The notes beneath the pieces are model-generated. The model did not search any database. It saw nothing but the letters and a program-made list of their open reading frames with translations, and had not been told where the DNA came from. Positions 40,663 through 50,546 of a stretch of DNA of 64,000 nucleotides are shown piece by piece. This DNA comes from Rhizobium herbae (GTDB taxonomy: Bacteria > Pseudomonadota > Alphaproteobacteria > Rhizobiales > Rhizobiaceae), in contig NZ_JAGGJV010000008.1 of the NCBI RefSeq assembly GCF_017873135.1, positions 248,001-312,000 of the forward strand. Direction: 5' to 3'. Both the position numbers and the translations under genes were made by a program. The number at the start of each line of letters is the position of its first letter. Positions within the stretch are counted from its first letter, which is position 1.

Positions 40663-41277
40663 CTATCCCTTTTCCCCGATCCGGCCTTCCGTGCCGGCCA
40701 AAAGCCGCTGGATGTTGGCCCTGTGCTTGATCCAGGTGATGATGCTCATCACCACGAAGAGCAGGCCGACTTTGCCGTATCCCGCTGCCAACAGTACAAC
40801 CGGAACGACAAGCGTTGCAACCAGCGCCGAGAGGGACGAATAACGGGTGAGCTTGGCCATCGCCAGCCAGACTGCCGCGAACACGAGAACGATGACGGGG
40901 GCGAGCCCCAGCAGCACGCCGATATAGGTCGCAATGCCCTTGCCGCCCTTGAAACCGAGCCAGACGGGGTAGAGGTGACCGAGGAAGGCGGCGAAACCAG
41001 CAACAATACCGGCCTCCATCCCCCAACGTGAAGCAATTGCCGCAGCGGCAGCTCCCTTCAAGGCATCGAGCAGCAGGGTGGCAGCGGCCAGTTTCTTGTT
41101 GCCGGTGCGCAGCACATTGGTCGCGCCGATATTGCCGGAGCCGATCGAGCGGATGTCACCGAGCCCGGCCATGCGGGTAAGGATGAGGCCAAAGGGGATC
41201 GAGCCCAGCAGATAGCCGAAAACCAGACAGCCAAGTGTCAGCGGCAGTGCGAGCTGCCAATCAGCTATATCTGTCAT
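40663..41277 (-). CDS. plsY: glycerol-3-phosphate acyltransferase PlsY
   Basis: This is a 204-residue membrane enzyme that transfers acyl groups from acyl-phosphate to glycerol-3-phosphate in phospholipid synthesis. The three PlsY motifs are visible: [20 protein letters not shown] running into [32 protein letters not shown] and [18 protein letters not shown]. It has five hydrophobic helices. GGAGGGG upstream of the ATG is a strong ribosome site. Confidence 0.95.
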   Translation of the reverse strand: MTDIADWQLALPLTLGCLVFGYLLGSIPFGLILTRMAGLGDIRSIGSGNIGATNVLRTGNKKLAAATLLLDALKGAAAAAIASRWGMEAGIVAGFAAFLGHLYPVWLGFKGGKGIATYIGVLLGLAPVIVLVFAAVWLAMAKLTRYSSLSALVATLVVPVVLLAAGYGKVGLLFVVMSIITWIKHRANIQRLLAGTEGRIGEKG

Positions 41278-41319
41278 CTAATGCCCCTCCCGAAGCGACT
41301 ACGAAATTACCGGATCTTT

Positions 41320-41580
41320 TTATTCATACGCTCGTGCGGCAAGCAACATGTCGGCAAACCTTCGCCAGTCCGGTTCGGTCAAATCGACTTTACCCATATT
41401 TTGGTAATATCCATCGCTGTCTTTGGTCCAAGCCAGCATCGCCTGCAGGAACTTGGCCAACGTGGCATTTTCCCACTCTTCGCCATTCTCGCGACAATCC
41501 TGAAGAAACGAACTCAGAAACGAAACAAATTCGTCCTTCGTCTTTATCTGTCGGCTTTGGTCGCTCCAGTCATCGATCAT
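41320..41580 (-). CDS. DUF7660 family protein
   Basis: This 86-residue acidic protein shows the pattern I associate with DUF7660: EFVSFLSSFLQDCRENGEEW, FLQAMLAWTKDSDGYYQN, then DWRRFADMLLAARAYE. Function unknown; such proteins are often found as scattered accessory genes and have been likened to immunity-type proteins. Its ATG directly abuts the stop of the upstream dihydroorotase-like gene (TGA then ATG, no spacer). It is AT-richer than its neighbours, which suggests it was inserted between plsY and pyrC'. Confidence 0.7.
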   Translation of the reverse strand: MIDDWSDQSRQIKTKDEFVSFLSSFLQDCRENGEEWENATLAKFLQAMLAWTKDSDGYYQNMGKVDLTEPDWRRFADMLLAARAYE

Positions 41581-42879
41581 TCAAAGGGGCTGTCCAGAGT
41601 AAACCAGTTTGCCCGCAACATAAGTGGCCACTGCCCGGCCGGTAAAGCGGGCATTTTCGAACGGCGTGTTTTTCGAGCGGGAGACGATCGCTTCTTTTGC
41701 GTAAAGCCAGGGCTCGTCGAGATCGATCACGGTGATGTCGGCCTTGGCGCCCGGCTTCAGCGTGCCGGCATCGAGCCCGAAAATCTGCGCGGGCCGCGTC
41801 GACAGCGCATCGATCAGGCGCATCAGAGGCACGGTGCCGTTGTGATGCAGGCGCAGGGCGGCTGGAAGCAGCGTTTCCAGCCCGATCGCGCCATCGGCGG
41901 CGTCGGCAAACGGCAGGCGCTTGGTGTCGACGTCCTGCGGATCGTGCGACGAGACGATGATGTCGATGGTGCCGTCGGCCAGCGCCTGGGTCATCGCCAC
42001 CCGGTCGTCTTCGCCGCGCAACGGCGGCGAGAGCTTGAAGAAGGTGCGGTATTCGCCGATGTCGTTTTCGTTGAGCGTCAGATGGTTGATCGAGATGCCG
42101 CAGGTGACGTTGGCGCCGCGCTTGCGGGCGGTGGCAATGGCCTCGGCCGATTCGGGCAGCGAGATTTTCGCGGCATGATAGGCGGCCTTGGTCAGCCCGG
42201 CGATACGCAGGTCGCGCTCCAGCGGAATGATCTCGGCTTCGCGCGGCACGCCGGAGAGGCCGAGCCAACTGGCGAGCAATCCTTCGTTCATGACGCCGTC
42301 GGCGCCCAGATACCTGTCGCGGGTTTCGAGCGAAATGACTGCGCCGAATTCGCGGGCGTAGGTCATGGCACGGCGAAGGACGAGCGTGTCATGTACCGGG
42401 CGGCGGCCGTTGGTGAAGCAGACGGCACCGGCTTCGCGCAGCAGGCCGAACTCGGTCATCTCCTCGCCGTCGAGATGTTTGGTCAGCGCCGCCGCCGGAT
42501 AGACATTGATCAGCGCCTTGTCGCGCGCGGTCTTCTGGACGAACTGCACCAAGGCGATATCGTCTATCACCGGATCGGTGTCCGGCATGGTAATGATCGA
42601 GGTGACGCCGCCGGCAGCAGCAGCCCGCGAGGCGGATTCGATGGTTTCGCGATATTCGCCGCCGGGTTCGCCGACGAAGACGCGGGCATCGACCAGGCCG
42701 GGCACGGCGACGAGGCCGTTGCAGTCCTTGACGGTTGCACCTTCAGGCATGCCCTGGTTCTGCGCCGTCTTTCCGGCAGCCAGGATCACGCCGTTTTCGA
42801 CGATGATGGTGCCGATCTCGTCGAGATTACGGGAGGGGTCGATGATGCGAAGGTTTTTCAGGACGAGGGAGTTGGTCAT
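41581..42879 (-). CDS. dihydroorotase-like protein lacking metal ligands (PyrC')
   Basis: This is a 432-residue amidohydrolase-fold protein overlapping pyrB by 4 bases (ATGA). Active dihydroorotases have DxHxHxREPG; here the site reads [10 protein letters not shown] (64-73), with both histidines replaced. The later DHAPH motif reads SSHDPQD around H312. The protein is therefore very probably inactive, like the PyrC' partner of Pseudomonas-type aspartate transcarbamoylase, which is needed to assemble the PyrB-PyrC' dodecamer. Annotation pipelines often name it pyrC. An active dihydroorotase must be encoded elsewhere. Confidence 0.9.
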   Translation of the reverse strand: MTNSLVLKNLRIIDPSRNLDEIGTIIVENGVILAAGKTAQNQGMPEGATVKDCNGLVAVPGLVDARVFVGEPGGEYRETIESASRAAAAGGVTSIITMPDTDPVIDDIALVQFVQKTARDKALINVYPAAALTKHLDGEEMTEFGLLREAGAVCFTNGRRPVHDTLVLRRAMTYAREFGAVISLETRDRYLGADGVMNEGLLASWLGLSGVPREAEIIPLERDLRIAGLTKAAYHAAKISLPESAEAIATARKRGANVTCGISINHLTLNENDIGEYRTFFKLSPPLRGEDDRVAMTQALADGTIDIIVSSHDPQDVDTKRLPFADAADGAIGLETLLPAALRLHHNGTVPLMRLIDALSTRPAQIFGLDAGTLKPGAKADITVIDLDEPWLYAKEAIVSRSKNTPFENARFTGRAVATYVAGKLVYSGQPL

Positions 42880-43817
42880 GCGCGCGGCCCCTGGTTCTGC
42901 GAAAGAAGAAGCGTTTCCATCACCGCCATCCGCACGGCGACCCCCATCTCGACCTGTTGCTCGATGACGCTCTGCGGTCCGTCGGCGATCTCGGAGGCGA
43001 TCTCGACGCCGCGGTTCATCGGGCCGGGATGCATCACGAGCGCGTCTTCCTTGGCAGCCTTCAGCTTTTCGGCATCGAGCCCGTAATAGCGGAAATATTC
43101 GCGCACTGACGGCACGAAGGAGCCGGCCATGCGCTCGCGCTGCAGCCTGAGCATCATCACGACGTCGGCGTCCTTCAGGCCTTCCTCCATCGAGTGATAG
43201 ACCTCGGCGCCCATGTCGGCGATGCCGGAAGGCAGCAGAGTGGCAGGTGCGACGACGCGGACGCGGGCGCCCATCTGGTTGAGGAGAAGGATGTTGGAGC
43301 GGGCGACACGCGAATGCAGCACGTCGCCGCAGATGGCGACGATGATGCGCGACAGCTTGCCCTTGGCGCGGCGGATGGTCAGCGCATCGAGCAGCGCCTG
43401 CGTCGGATGTTCATGCTGGCCGTCGCCGGCGTTGACGACGGAGCAGGAGACCTTTTGCGCGAGCAGTGCGGCGGCACCGGCGGAGGAGTGGCGCACGACC
43501 AGCACATCCGGATGCATCGCATTCAGCGTCATCGCCGTATCGATCAGCGTTTCGCCCTTCTTCACCGACGAATTGCTCACCGACATGTTCATCACGTCGG
43601 CGCCGAGGCGCTTGCCGGCAAGTTCGAAGGAGGATTGCGTCCGGGTCGAGGCTTCGAAGAACAGGTTGATCTGCGTCAGGCCGCGCAGCGTCGAGGTCTT
43701 CTTTTCTCTCTGGCGGGAAATCTTGACGGCTTCGTCGGCCCGGTCGAGCAGGAGCGTGATGTCCTGTTCCGTCAAGCCCTTGATGCCGAGCAGGTGGCGA
43801 TGCGGAAAGAAATCCAT
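42876..43817 (-). CDS. pyrB: aspartate carbamoyltransferase catalytic subunit
   Basis: This 313-residue enzyme makes N-carbamoylaspartate, the committed step of pyrimidine synthesis. The carbamoyl-phosphate loop STRTQSS is at 57-63. [12 protein letters not shown] (from the HEHPTQ motif) and MHPGPMNRG are intact. I chose the ATG at 43817 ([15 protein letters not shown]), the usual rhizobial start; upstream in-frame starts add unrelated residues. No pyrI regulatory gene is nearby; instead it is coupled to the inactive dihydroorotase-like protein. Confidence 0.96.
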   Translation of the reverse strand: MDFFPHRHLLGIKGLTEQDITLLLDRADEAVKISRQREKKTSTLRGLTQINLFFEASTRTQSSFELAGKRLGADVMNMSVSNSSVKKGETLIDTAMTLNAMHPDVLVVRHSSAGAAALLAQKVSCSVVNAGDGQHEHPTQALLDALTIRRAKGKLSRIIVAICGDVLHSRVARSNILLLNQMGARVRVVAPATLLPSGIADMGAEVYHSMEEGLKDADVVMMLRLQRERMAGSFVPSVREYFRYYGLDAEKLKAAKEDALVMHPGPMNRGVEIASEIADGPQSVIEQQVEMGVAVRMAVMETLLLSQNQGPRA

Positions 43818-43971
43818 GGGGAGCCGCCTCATTTTTTCAAAGTTGCGTGGGTCTATAATGACTGTAGCGTGAACCGGCAAGGCGGCGGTGGCCCAAACGA
43901 GGCACATCCCCATGCTTTTGTGGCGGCTTTACAGCCTTGCGCAAATTGTTGCGGGAAGCATCGTTTATCCC

Positions 43972-44000
43972 GTCCCGGTGCTGTTCCTAAGCATCGGGAC
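43972..44000 (+). other. stem-loop in front of the aidB-like gene
   Basis: GTCCCGGTGC and GCATCGGGAC form a 10-bp stem (one G-T pair) with a 9-base loop, ending 18 bases before the ATG at 44019. It could be a 5' leader structure near the ribosome site. The following TTGGGTT is too poor in T for a strong terminator. Confidence 0.45.
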
Positions 44001-44018
44001 TTGGGTTAGAAACGCCAC

Positions 44019-45668
44019 ATGACTCTGAACCGAAATGAACAGAAACTTGCCGATCTGAACCAGCCGAAACCCTGGTCGGGGATCAATGCCTTTAGGTCCG
44101 ATCCGCTGGTGGTCGATATCGCCGCGTCGATGCCGCGTCCCTTGCGCGACGACTTCGAATCGATCGGGCGCTACGTGACCTCGCCGGAAGCCCAGGATCT
44201 GGCGCGCATGGCCAATGAGGGCGTGCCGAAGCTGCGCACCCATGGGCCGCGCGGCGAACGCCTCGACGTGGTCGAGTTTCATCCCGCCTGGCATGCTCTG
44301 ATGCGCCGGTCGATGACCTCGGGCCTGCATGCGTCCGCCTGGGAAGATCTGGCCGACGAGCGCGGCCGTTCGCACAAGGCGCGCGCCATCCGCTTCTACC
44401 TGACGGCACAGCTCGAATGCGGCCATCTCTGCCCGCTCACCATGACCAGCGCGTCGGTCGCGGCAATCTCCGCGTCGCCCGCCGTCCAGAAGGAATGGGC
44501 GCCGAAAATCCTGTCGCGCAAATATGATTCGACCAACCGTCCATGGATGCAGAAGTCGTCGGTGACGATCGGCATGGGCATGACGGAAAAGCAGGGCGGC
44601 ACCGACGTGCGCGCCAATACCTCGACGGCCGAGCGGGTCGGCGAGGGGATCTACCGGCTGAACGGCCACAAGTGGTTCATGTCTGCACCGATGAGCGACG
44701 CCTTCGTCATACTGGCGCAGACCCGCGATGGCCTCGGCTGTTTCCTCGTTCCGCGTCTGCTGGAGGATGGATCGGCCAACGGCCTGCGCTTCCAGCGGCT
44801 GAAGGACAAGCTCGGCAATCGTTCGAACGCGTCTTCTGAAGTCGAATTCTCCGACACGTTCGGCTTCGTGCTTGGAGCGCCGGACGCGGGTATCCGCACG
44901 ATTCTCGACATGGTGACGCTGACGCGGTTGGATTGCGCGCTGGCCTCCGCCGGCATGATGCGCGCCTCGCTGGCAGAGGCGGTGCATCACGTGCGCGGCC
45001 GCAAGGTTTCCGGCAAGCCGCTGATCGCCCAGCCGATGATGACGCGGGTGCTGGCCGATATGGCGCTCGACGTCGCCGCCGCCAGCGCTTTGTCCTTCCG
45101 CCTTGCCGAGGCCTTCGACAAGGCGCGCGATAGCGCCGAAGACGCGGCCTATGCCCGCATCATGACACCTGTTGCCAAATACTGGAGCTGCAAGATCGCG
45201 CCCGCGTTGATCGCCGAGGCGATGGAATGCCTTGGCGGCAGCGGTTATGTGGAGGAGCGCCCCATCGCCCGACATTATCGCGAAGCCCCGGTCAATGCGA
45301 TCTGGGAAGGCTCCGGCAATGTCATGGCGCTCGACGTGTTGCGCGTGCTGACACGCGGCAAGGATCTGTTCGAACTGTTGTTCCAGGTGATCAGCCGCGA
45401 TCTCGGTCCGGCTGCGAAAAAGACCGTCGATGTGCTGCGGGCGGCGATGTCGCTCTGCGAGCGCGACGAAGGTGCGGCTCGCATGCTGGTCGAGCAGCTG
45501 GCGCTGGCTGCCGCCGCCGCCGAACTTTACCGGCTCGGGGCAGGGCGCATTGCCGATGCTTTCCTCGAATCCCGGCTTGCCGCCGGCTGGCGCTCCACCT
45601 ACGGCATGCTCGATTCGCGCTTCGATTCCGCCTATATCGTCGACCTGCTTTATCCGGCGGCGATATAG
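44019..45668 (+). CDS. aidB: AidB-like acyl-CoA dehydrogenase family flavoprotein
   Basis: This is a 549-residue protein of the AidB branch of acyl-CoA dehydrogenases: long N-terminal region (NQPKPWSGINAFRSDPLV), GMGMTEKQGGTDVRANTS at the flavin/substrate region, RLKDKLGNRSNASSEVEF, and MECLGGSGYVEERPIARHYR. E. coli AidB belongs to the adaptive response to alkylating agents and binds DNA through an extra C-terminal domain, which is present here by length. Whether this homologue is part of an Ada regulon is not visible. The 3' end overlaps the convergent AEC gene by 19 bases. Confidence 0.85.
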   Translation: MTLNRNEQKLADLNQPKPWSGINAFRSDPLVVDIAASMPRPLRDDFESIGRYVTSPEAQDLARMANEGVPKLRTHGPRGERLDVVEFHPAWHALMRRSMTSGLHASAWEDLADERGRSHKARAIRFYLTAQLECGHLCPLTMTSASVAAISASPAVQKEWAPKILSRKYDSTNRPWMQKSSVTIGMGMTEKQGGTDVRANTSTAERVGEGIYRLNGHKWFMSAPMSDAFVILAQTRDGLGCFLVPRLLEDGSANGLRFQRLKDKLGNRSNASSEVEFSDTFGFVLGAPDAGIRTILDMVTLTRLDCALASAGMMRASLAEAVHHVRGRKVSGKPLIAQPMMTRVLADMALDVAAASALSFRLAEAFDKARDSAEDAAYARIMTPVAKYWSCKIAPALIAEAMECLGGSGYVEERPIARHYREAPVNAIWEGSGNVMALDVLRVLTRGKDLFELLFQVISRDLGPAAKKTVDVLRAAMSLCERDEGAARMLVEQLALAAAAAELYRLGAGRIADAFLESRLAAGWRSTYGMLDSRFDSAYIVDLLYPAAI

Positions 45669-46585
45669 CCGGTCACGGTCAGTACCAGCGGAATGCTGAA
45701 GAACGAGGCGACGGTCTGGATTGTGGCGACGGCCGCGTAGAGCGGCGCGTCGCCGCCCATCTGCTTGGCGAGCAGGTAACCGTTCATCGCCGTCGGCACG
45801 CTGGCGCCGAGCGCGATCACCAGCAGGGCGTCGCCGCGAATACCCAGAAGATAACTCGTGCCGACCATGAAGACCGGCATGATGATCAGTTTCAGGAAGA
45901 CGGCGAGAAGGGCGACAAGGCTCGGTTTCAGCGCGTCCGACACTTTCAGGCCTGCGCCCACCATGACGAGGCCGAGACTGAGCGAGGCGCTCGCCAGCAT
46001 CTCGATGGCGCTGAGCACCGGGCCATAGACGGCAATCCCCAGATAATTGAGCGCGATACCCAGCACAGAGGCGACGATCAGCGGATTGGTGGCAATCTTG
46101 AAGGCGAAGAACCTGAGCCCCTTCGGTCCGCCATTAAAGCCGATGAGCACGCCGATATTGTAGAGATTGATCGGGATGATCACCAAAGTCATGACCAATG
46201 CCGTCAGGCTGAGACCGATCGGACCGTAAAGCTTCTGCGCGATGGCAAGCGCCATGAAGCCGTTCCAGCGTGTGGCCGTCTGGAAGATCGAGGTGAAGGA
46301 TGCCGACGAAACGTGTCTCGCGCGCAAAACCGGCCAGAGCGACAGCAGTGCCACCGACATCAGCGTGATGCTGCCGATCGTCGCCAGTGCCGTCGCGTCG
46401 GGTTTCATGCCGGCGAAATTGGCTGTCGCCAGTGTCGAGAACAACAGAGCCGGGAACAGCACATAGTAGCCGAGCTGCTCCAGTCCTTCCCAGAGTGTGA
46501 GGTCGATCAACGGCGAGCGCTTCAGCCAGACGCCCAGCGAGACGAGCAGGAAGATCGGCAGGATGCTTTCGAAGATGATCGTCAT
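45650..46585 (-). CDS. AEC-family (auxin efflux carrier-like) transporter
   Basis: This is a 311-residue membrane protein with ten predicted helices in two halves. The pattern FLLVSLGVWLKR near the N-terminus and LGLVMVGAGLK in the middle are typical of bacterial AEC carriers such as MdcF or YfdV relatives. The substrate is probably an organic acid but is unknown. The ATG at 46585 begins the first helix directly; the upstream in-frame extension is polar and not conserved. Confidence 0.88.
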   Translation of the reverse strand: MTIIFESILPIFLLVSLGVWLKRSPLIDLTLWEGLEQLGYYVLFPALLFSTLATANFAGMKPDATALATIGSITLMSVALLSLWPVLRARHVSSASFTSIFQTATRWNGFMALAIAQKLYGPIGLSLTALVMTLVIIPINLYNIGVLIGFNGGPKGLRFFAFKIATNPLIVASVLGIALNYLGIAVYGPVLSAIEMLASASLSLGLVMVGAGLKVSDALKPSLVALLAVFLKLIIMPVFMVGTSYLLGIRGDALLVIALGASVPTAMNGYLLAKQMGGDAPLYAAVATIQTVASFFSIPLVLTVTGYIAAG

Positions 46586-46759
46586 GGGGGAAAGGCCTGA
46601 AGGAGGGAGGTGTTTCACCGATAGCCCCTTGTCCACAGGCCGGCAACCGGACCACGCGGAAATTAACCTTAACAAATGGTTTACGTTGCGCCGTCAGGGT
46701 TAACGGACAAGAGTAGGGCGTGAAGAGAAATTAACGATTTCCGGAATGGAGCACGTTCG

Positions 46760-46915
46760 GTGAGAACTGGCTTGACGATCATCATGATGATGTTTTTTGC
46801 GAGCCTCGCGCTCGATCTGGCTGTCCCGGCCCTTATCCTTGTGGGCCTGCTTGCGCTGGATTGGGCATCGGCCCGGTTCAAGGGCGGCGCGGTCATGCAG
46901 GGGAGGCCGGCATGA
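46760..46915 (+). CDS. small membrane protein, 51 aa
   Basis: This frame starts at a GTG with GGAG 8 bases upstream and encodes a protein with one or two hydrophobic helices (LTIIMMMFFASLALDLAVPA, then LILVGLLALDWA) and a basic end. Its TGA overlaps the ATG of the next gene (ATGA), so the pair is translationally coupled. Not recognised; the good ribosome site and the coupling make it a credible gene. Confidence 0.6.
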   Translation: MRTGLTIIMMMFFASLALDLAVPALILVGLLALDWASARFKGGAVMQGRPA

Positions 46916-47256
46916 AGTGGTTCCTGATCCTCTGGGCGTGCCCCATCATAATTCTCACCGGCTGGTACGGCCTTTCCTACTACGACATGAGCTTCGGCAT
47001 CTTCATGCTGACGCGCCAGGCGCACGATCTAGTCTTCGCCGTTTATGGCAATGTGCTCGGCCTGCCGCCTGAAACCATTCCGCCGCTGGTCGCCCGCGCC
47101 ATCGCCTTCGATAGTCTGGTCGTCTTTGCGATCATCGCCTATCGCAAGCGCCGTGAAATCCGCGCCTGGTACAACGGGCGCTTTCCGGCAGCTCAGCCTT
47201 CTGAATCGAAGGCTGGACCCTTTGCCAAGGATGCCAACCTGTCCAGCGCGCCCTGA
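46912..47256 (+). CDS. DUF6105-like membrane protein
   Basis: This 114-residue protein has an N-terminal helix ([20 protein letters not shown]), a conserved-looking [20 protein letters not shown] stretch, a second helix ([19 protein letters not shown]) and a polar tail. It resembles the rhizobial family DUF6105. Function unknown. A GGGGAGG ribosome site precedes the ATG. The last 64 bases overlap the end of ruvX on the other strand. Confidence 0.7.
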   Translation: MKWFLILWACPIIILTGWYGLSYYDMSFGIFMLTRQAHDLVFAVYGNVLGLPPETIPPLVARAIAFDSLVVFAIIAYRKRREIRAWYNGRFPAAQPSESKAGPFAKDANLSSAP

Positions 47257-47687
47257 AGAATGAAGGAGGCGGCCGCCGAATCGATCCGGTCGGCCCGCTT
47301 CTTGCGCGATACGTCCATCTCGATCAGCACGCGTTCCGCCGCCACCGTCGACAGCCGCTCGTCCCAATAGACGAACGGCAGGTCCGTCTTTTGCTCCATG
47401 TTGCGCACGAAGGCGCGCGTCGCCTGGGCGCGCGGCCCCTCCGAACCGTCCATGTTGATCGGCAGGCCGATGATGAAGGCGGCGATCTTTTCTTTAGCGG
47501 CCATGGCGACCAGCGCTTGCGCATCGATGCCGAATTTCACCCGCCTGATCACCTCGCGCGGTGTTGCGAACCGTCGCCCGAGATCGGACACGGAAATGCC
47601 GATCGTCTTGGTGCCGAGATCAAGCCCGCAGATCGCCTGGCTGGGAGCAAGGGTGGATGCGAGATCTTCGACGGTGAGAACAGTCAT
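47193..47687 (-). CDS. ruvX: RuvX/YqgF-family nuclease
   Basis: This is a 164-residue RNase H-fold protein. D23 in [12 protein letters not shown], the middle acidic region and the late [17 protein letters not shown] motif match YqgF/RuvX. Members process the 5' end of 16S rRNA in E. coli and resolve Holliday junctions in some bacteria. Its 3' end overlaps the convergent DUF6105-like gene by 64 bases. It is divergent from the UPF0173 gene, with 96 bases between. Confidence 0.92.
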   Translation of the reverse strand: MTVLTVEDLASTLAPSQAICGLDLGTKTIGISVSDLGRRFATPREVIRRVKFGIDAQALVAMAAKEKIAAFIIGLPINMDGSEGPRAQATRAFVRNMEQKTDLPFVYWDERLSTVAAERVLIEMDVSRKKRADRIDSAAASFILQGALDRLASLAKGPAFDSEG

Positions 47688-47783
47688 GTGATTTGCCGAT
47701 TCTGTCTTTAAGGATTAGTCGGGTGATCCATATCCGCATCCCGCCGGCAAATCATCCCCGCCGCTCAATCAAGGAGTATTTTC

Positions 47784-48488
47784 ATGAAGATCAAATGGCT
47801 CGGACATTCCGCTTTTCATCTCGAGACCGCCAAGGCGAAAATCCTGATCGATCCGTTCTTCACCGGCAATCCGTCCTTCGACGAATCGTCCCGCAAGGAT
47901 GCCGCGGCCGGTCTTACCCATATCCTGCTCACCCACGGCCACGGCGACCATGTCGGCGATACGATTGCGCTGGCGAAGGAAACCGGTGCCACCGTCGTCG
48001 CCAACGCCGATCTGGCGGCGTGGCTCGGATCGAAGGGCGTCAAGGCGATCGAGATGGGCAATACCGGCGGCACCATCCATCTCGGCGGCTTTTCCACCAC
48101 CTTCGTCAACGCCCTGCATTCCTCGGCCCAGTTGACGGAAGACGGCGTGTCGCATTCGCTCGGCAGCGCCAACGGCCTGGTCCTGCATTTCGAGGACGAG
48201 CCGACGCTTTATCACATGGGCGATACCGACATTTTCTCCGACATGGCGCTGATCCAGGAGCTGCACCAGCCGGAAATCGGCCTCGTGCCGATCGGTGACC
48301 GGTTCACCATGGGCGGTGCCGTGGCGGCGCTTGCCTGCCGGCGCTTCTTCAAGTTCGGCAGCGTTCTGCCTTGCCATTACGGCTCCTTCGGCATCATCGA
48401 CCAGACGCCGGAGACCTTTGTCGCCGGCATGGACGGCGCATCGACGAAGGTCGAGACACCTGCTGTCGGCGGTATTGTCACCGTCTAA
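47784..48488 (+). CDS. UPF0173 metal-dependent hydrolase
   Basis: This is a 234-residue metallo-beta-lactamase-fold protein. The HxHxDH motif is [10 protein letters not shown] (H51, H53, D55, H56), and a later metal site is [10 protein letters not shown]. The family has unknown physiological substrates. AAGGAG 7 bases before the ATG is a strong ribosome site. The gene lies between ruvX and gatC, the usual rhizobial order. Confidence 0.93.
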   Translation: MKIKWLGHSAFHLETAKAKILIDPFFTGNPSFDESSRKDAAAGLTHILLTHGHGDHVGDTIALAKETGATVVANADLAAWLGSKGVKAIEMGNTGGTIHLGGFSTTFVNALHSSAQLTEDGVSHSLGSANGLVLHFEDEPTLYHMGDTDIFSDMALIQELHQPEIGLVPIGDRFTMGGAVAALACRRFFKFGSVLPCHYGSFGIIDQTPETFVAGMDGASTKVETPAVGGIVTV

Positions 48489-48572
48489 ACGGCCCAGGAT
48501 GCATTCCCCCGTTGCGTGGCAGCAATCCGGCCATTATAGCGGGGGAAAGTTCCTTGAAGACCGGAGACACCC

Positions 48573-48860
48573 ATGTCCGTAGACCTCGCCACCGTGAAGC
48601 GCGTCGCGCGCCTTGCCCGCATTGCCGTCACCGAAGAAGACGCACAGCGCATGACCGGCGAACTGAACGGCATCCTCGGCTTCGTCGAGCAGTTGTCCGA
48701 GGTCAATGTCGATGGCGTCGAGCCGATGACCTCGGTGACACCGATGGCGATGAAGAAGCGGGCGGACGTCGTCACCGACGGCAACAAGGCCGACGATATC
48801 GTCGCCAATGCGCCGAACGAGGACCGGAATTTCTTCCTTGTCCCGAAGGTTGTCGAATAA
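48573..48860 (+). CDS. gatC: aspartyl/glutamyl-tRNA amidotransferase subunit C
   Basis: This 95-residue clamp protein wraps around GatA and GatB and stabilises the amidotransferase that converts misacylated Glu-tRNA-Gln and Asp-tRNA-Asn. The family pattern [38 protein letters not shown], then MTSVTPM is complete. GGAG precedes the ATG. gatA follows after 47 bases. Confidence 0.96.
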   Translation: MSVDLATVKRVARLARIAVTEEDAQRMTGELNGILGFVEQLSEVNVDGVEPMTSVTPMAMKKRADVVTDGNKADDIVANAPNEDRNFFLVPKVVE

Positions 48861-48907
48861 GCCTTCACTGCCGCCGCCCGAACGCACCCGATTGTTGAAA
48901 GCCTGCC

Positions 48908-50389
48908 ATGACCGACCTGACCCGCCTGACCATCGCCGAAGCGCGCACCAAACTCGCCGCCAAGGAAATTTCCGCCGTCGAACTGACGGAGGCCTATATC
49001 GGCGCGATCGATGCGGCCAATGGCGCGCTGAATGCCTATGTCGTCACCACGCCGGACAAGGCACGCGACATGGCAAAAGCGTCTGACGCCCGTATTGCTG
49101 CCGGCAAGGCCGGTGCGCTTGAAGGCATTCCGCTCGGGATCAAGGATCTGTTTGGTACCGAAGGTATCCACACCCAGGCCTGCAGCCATATTCTCGACGG
49201 CTTCAAGCCGAAGTATGAATCCACCGTTACCCAGAACCTGTGGAACGATGGCGCCGTCATGCTCGGCAAGCTCAACATGGACGAGTTTGCCATGGGCTCG
49301 TCGAACGAGAGTTCCTATTACGGCCCGGTGAAAAACCCCTGGCGCGCCAAGGGCTCTAACGTCGATCTGGTTCCCGGCGGTTCCTCCGGCGGTTCGGCCG
49401 CAGCCGTTGCCGCGTTTCTCTGCGCCGGTGCCACGGCAACCGATACCGGCGGCTCGATCCGCCAGCCGGCCGCGTTTACCGGCACGGTCGGCATCAAGCC
49501 GACCTATGGCCGCTGCTCGCGCTGGGGCATCGTCGCCTTCGCCTCGTCGCTCGACCAGGCCGGCCCGATCGCCCGCGACGTGCGCGACGCGGCGATTCTT
49601 TTGAAGTCCATGGCGAGCGTCGATGCCAAGGACACGACCTCCGTCGATCTCCCGGTGCCGGACTATGAGGCGTCGCTCGGCCAGTCGCTGAAAGGCATGA
49701 AGATCGGCATTCCGAAGGAATACCGTGTCGACGGCATGCCGGAAGAGATCGAAACCTTGTGGCAGCAGGGTATTGCCTGGCTCAGGGACGCCGGTGCCGA
49801 GATCGTCGATATCAGCCTGCCGCACACCAAATATGCGCTGCCGGCCTATTATATCGTCGCACCCGCCGAAGCCTCATCCAACCTTGCCCGCTACGACGGC
49901 GTTCGCTATGGCCTGCGCGTCGATGGCAAGGACATTGCCGACATGTATGAGAAGACCCGGGCGGCCGGCTTCGGCACCGAGGTCAAGCGCCGTATCATGA
50001 TCGGCACCTATGTGCTGTCTGCCGGCTATTACGACGCCTATTACCTGCAGGCCCAGAAGGTCCGCACCCTGATCAAGCGCGATTTCGAACTGGCCTTCCA
50101 TGCCGGTGTCGACGCGATCCTGACGCCTGCGACCCCATCCTCCGCCTTCGGCATCGCCGACGAGGACCTCGCGTCCGATCCGGTCAAGATGTACCTCAAC
50201 GACATTTTCACCGTGACGGTCAACATGGCGGGTCTGCCGGGCATCGCTGTTCCCGCCGGCCTCGACCACAAGGGCCTGCCGCTCGGCCTGCAGCTGATCG
50301 GCAAGCCGTTCGAGGAGGAAACGCTGTTCAGGACGGCGCATGTCATCGAGCAGGCCGCCGGCAAGTTTTCGCCTTCAAAGTGGTGGTGA
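48908..50389 (+). CDS. gatA: aspartyl/glutamyl-tRNA amidotransferase subunit A
   Basis: This is a 493-residue amidase-signature enzyme that releases ammonia from glutamine for transamidation. The Ser-cisSer-Lys triad is visible: K79 (PLGIKDLF), S159 (GGSSGGS) and S183 (TGGSIRQPA). The C-terminal region [15 protein letters not shown] is typical. The gene ends before a strong bidirectional terminator at 50429-50464. gatB lies 5.2 kb further on, beyond an accessory interval. Confidence 0.97.
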   Translation: MTDLTRLTIAEARTKLAAKEISAVELTEAYIGAIDAANGALNAYVVTTPDKARDMAKASDARIAAGKAGALEGIPLGIKDLFGTEGIHTQACSHILDGFKPKYESTVTQNLWNDGAVMLGKLNMDEFAMGSSNESSYYGPVKNPWRAKGSNVDLVPGGSSGGSAAAVAAFLCAGATATDTGGSIRQPAAFTGTVGIKPTYGRCSRWGIVAFASSLDQAGPIARDVRDAAILLKSMASVDAKDTTSVDLPVPDYEASLGQSLKGMKIGIPKEYRVDGMPEEIETLWQQGIAWLRDAGAEIVDISLPHTKYALPAYYIVAPAEASSNLARYDGVRYGLRVDGKDIADMYEKTRAAGFGTEVKRRIMIGTYVLSAGYYDAYYLQAQKVRTLIKRDFELAFHAGVDAILTPATPSSAFGIADEDLASDPVKMYLNDIFTVTVNMAGLPGIAVPAGLDHKGLPLGLQLIGKPFEEETLFRTAHVIEQAAGKFSPSKWW

Positions 50390-50428
50390 TTGGCGGATAA
50401 CATTCGCTTCACAGGCTTGAGTTCGCAT

Positions 50429-50464
50429 CGAAGGGACGTGTTTGGATTGCAACACGGCCCTTCG
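50429..50464. terminator. bidirectional hairpin terminator between gatA and the RTX gene
   Basis: CGAAGGG pairs with CCCTTCG and CGTGTT with AACACG around an 8-base loop and one mismatch. It lies between two convergent genes. T-tracts are short on both sides, so strength is uncertain. Confidence 0.6.
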
Positions 50465-50546
50465 TCACTTCTACGGTGCGCGACATTGCGTTTGCAGCAA
50501 TCCGTCACGGCGAATGAACCTGCGCTTGCGGGTGGACATTATGCAG

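Noticed and set aside
41281-43086. A 601-codon open frame on the + strand opposite pyrC'
   Set aside because: Covers DUF7660, pyrC' and part of pyrB in antisense and has no family similarity.
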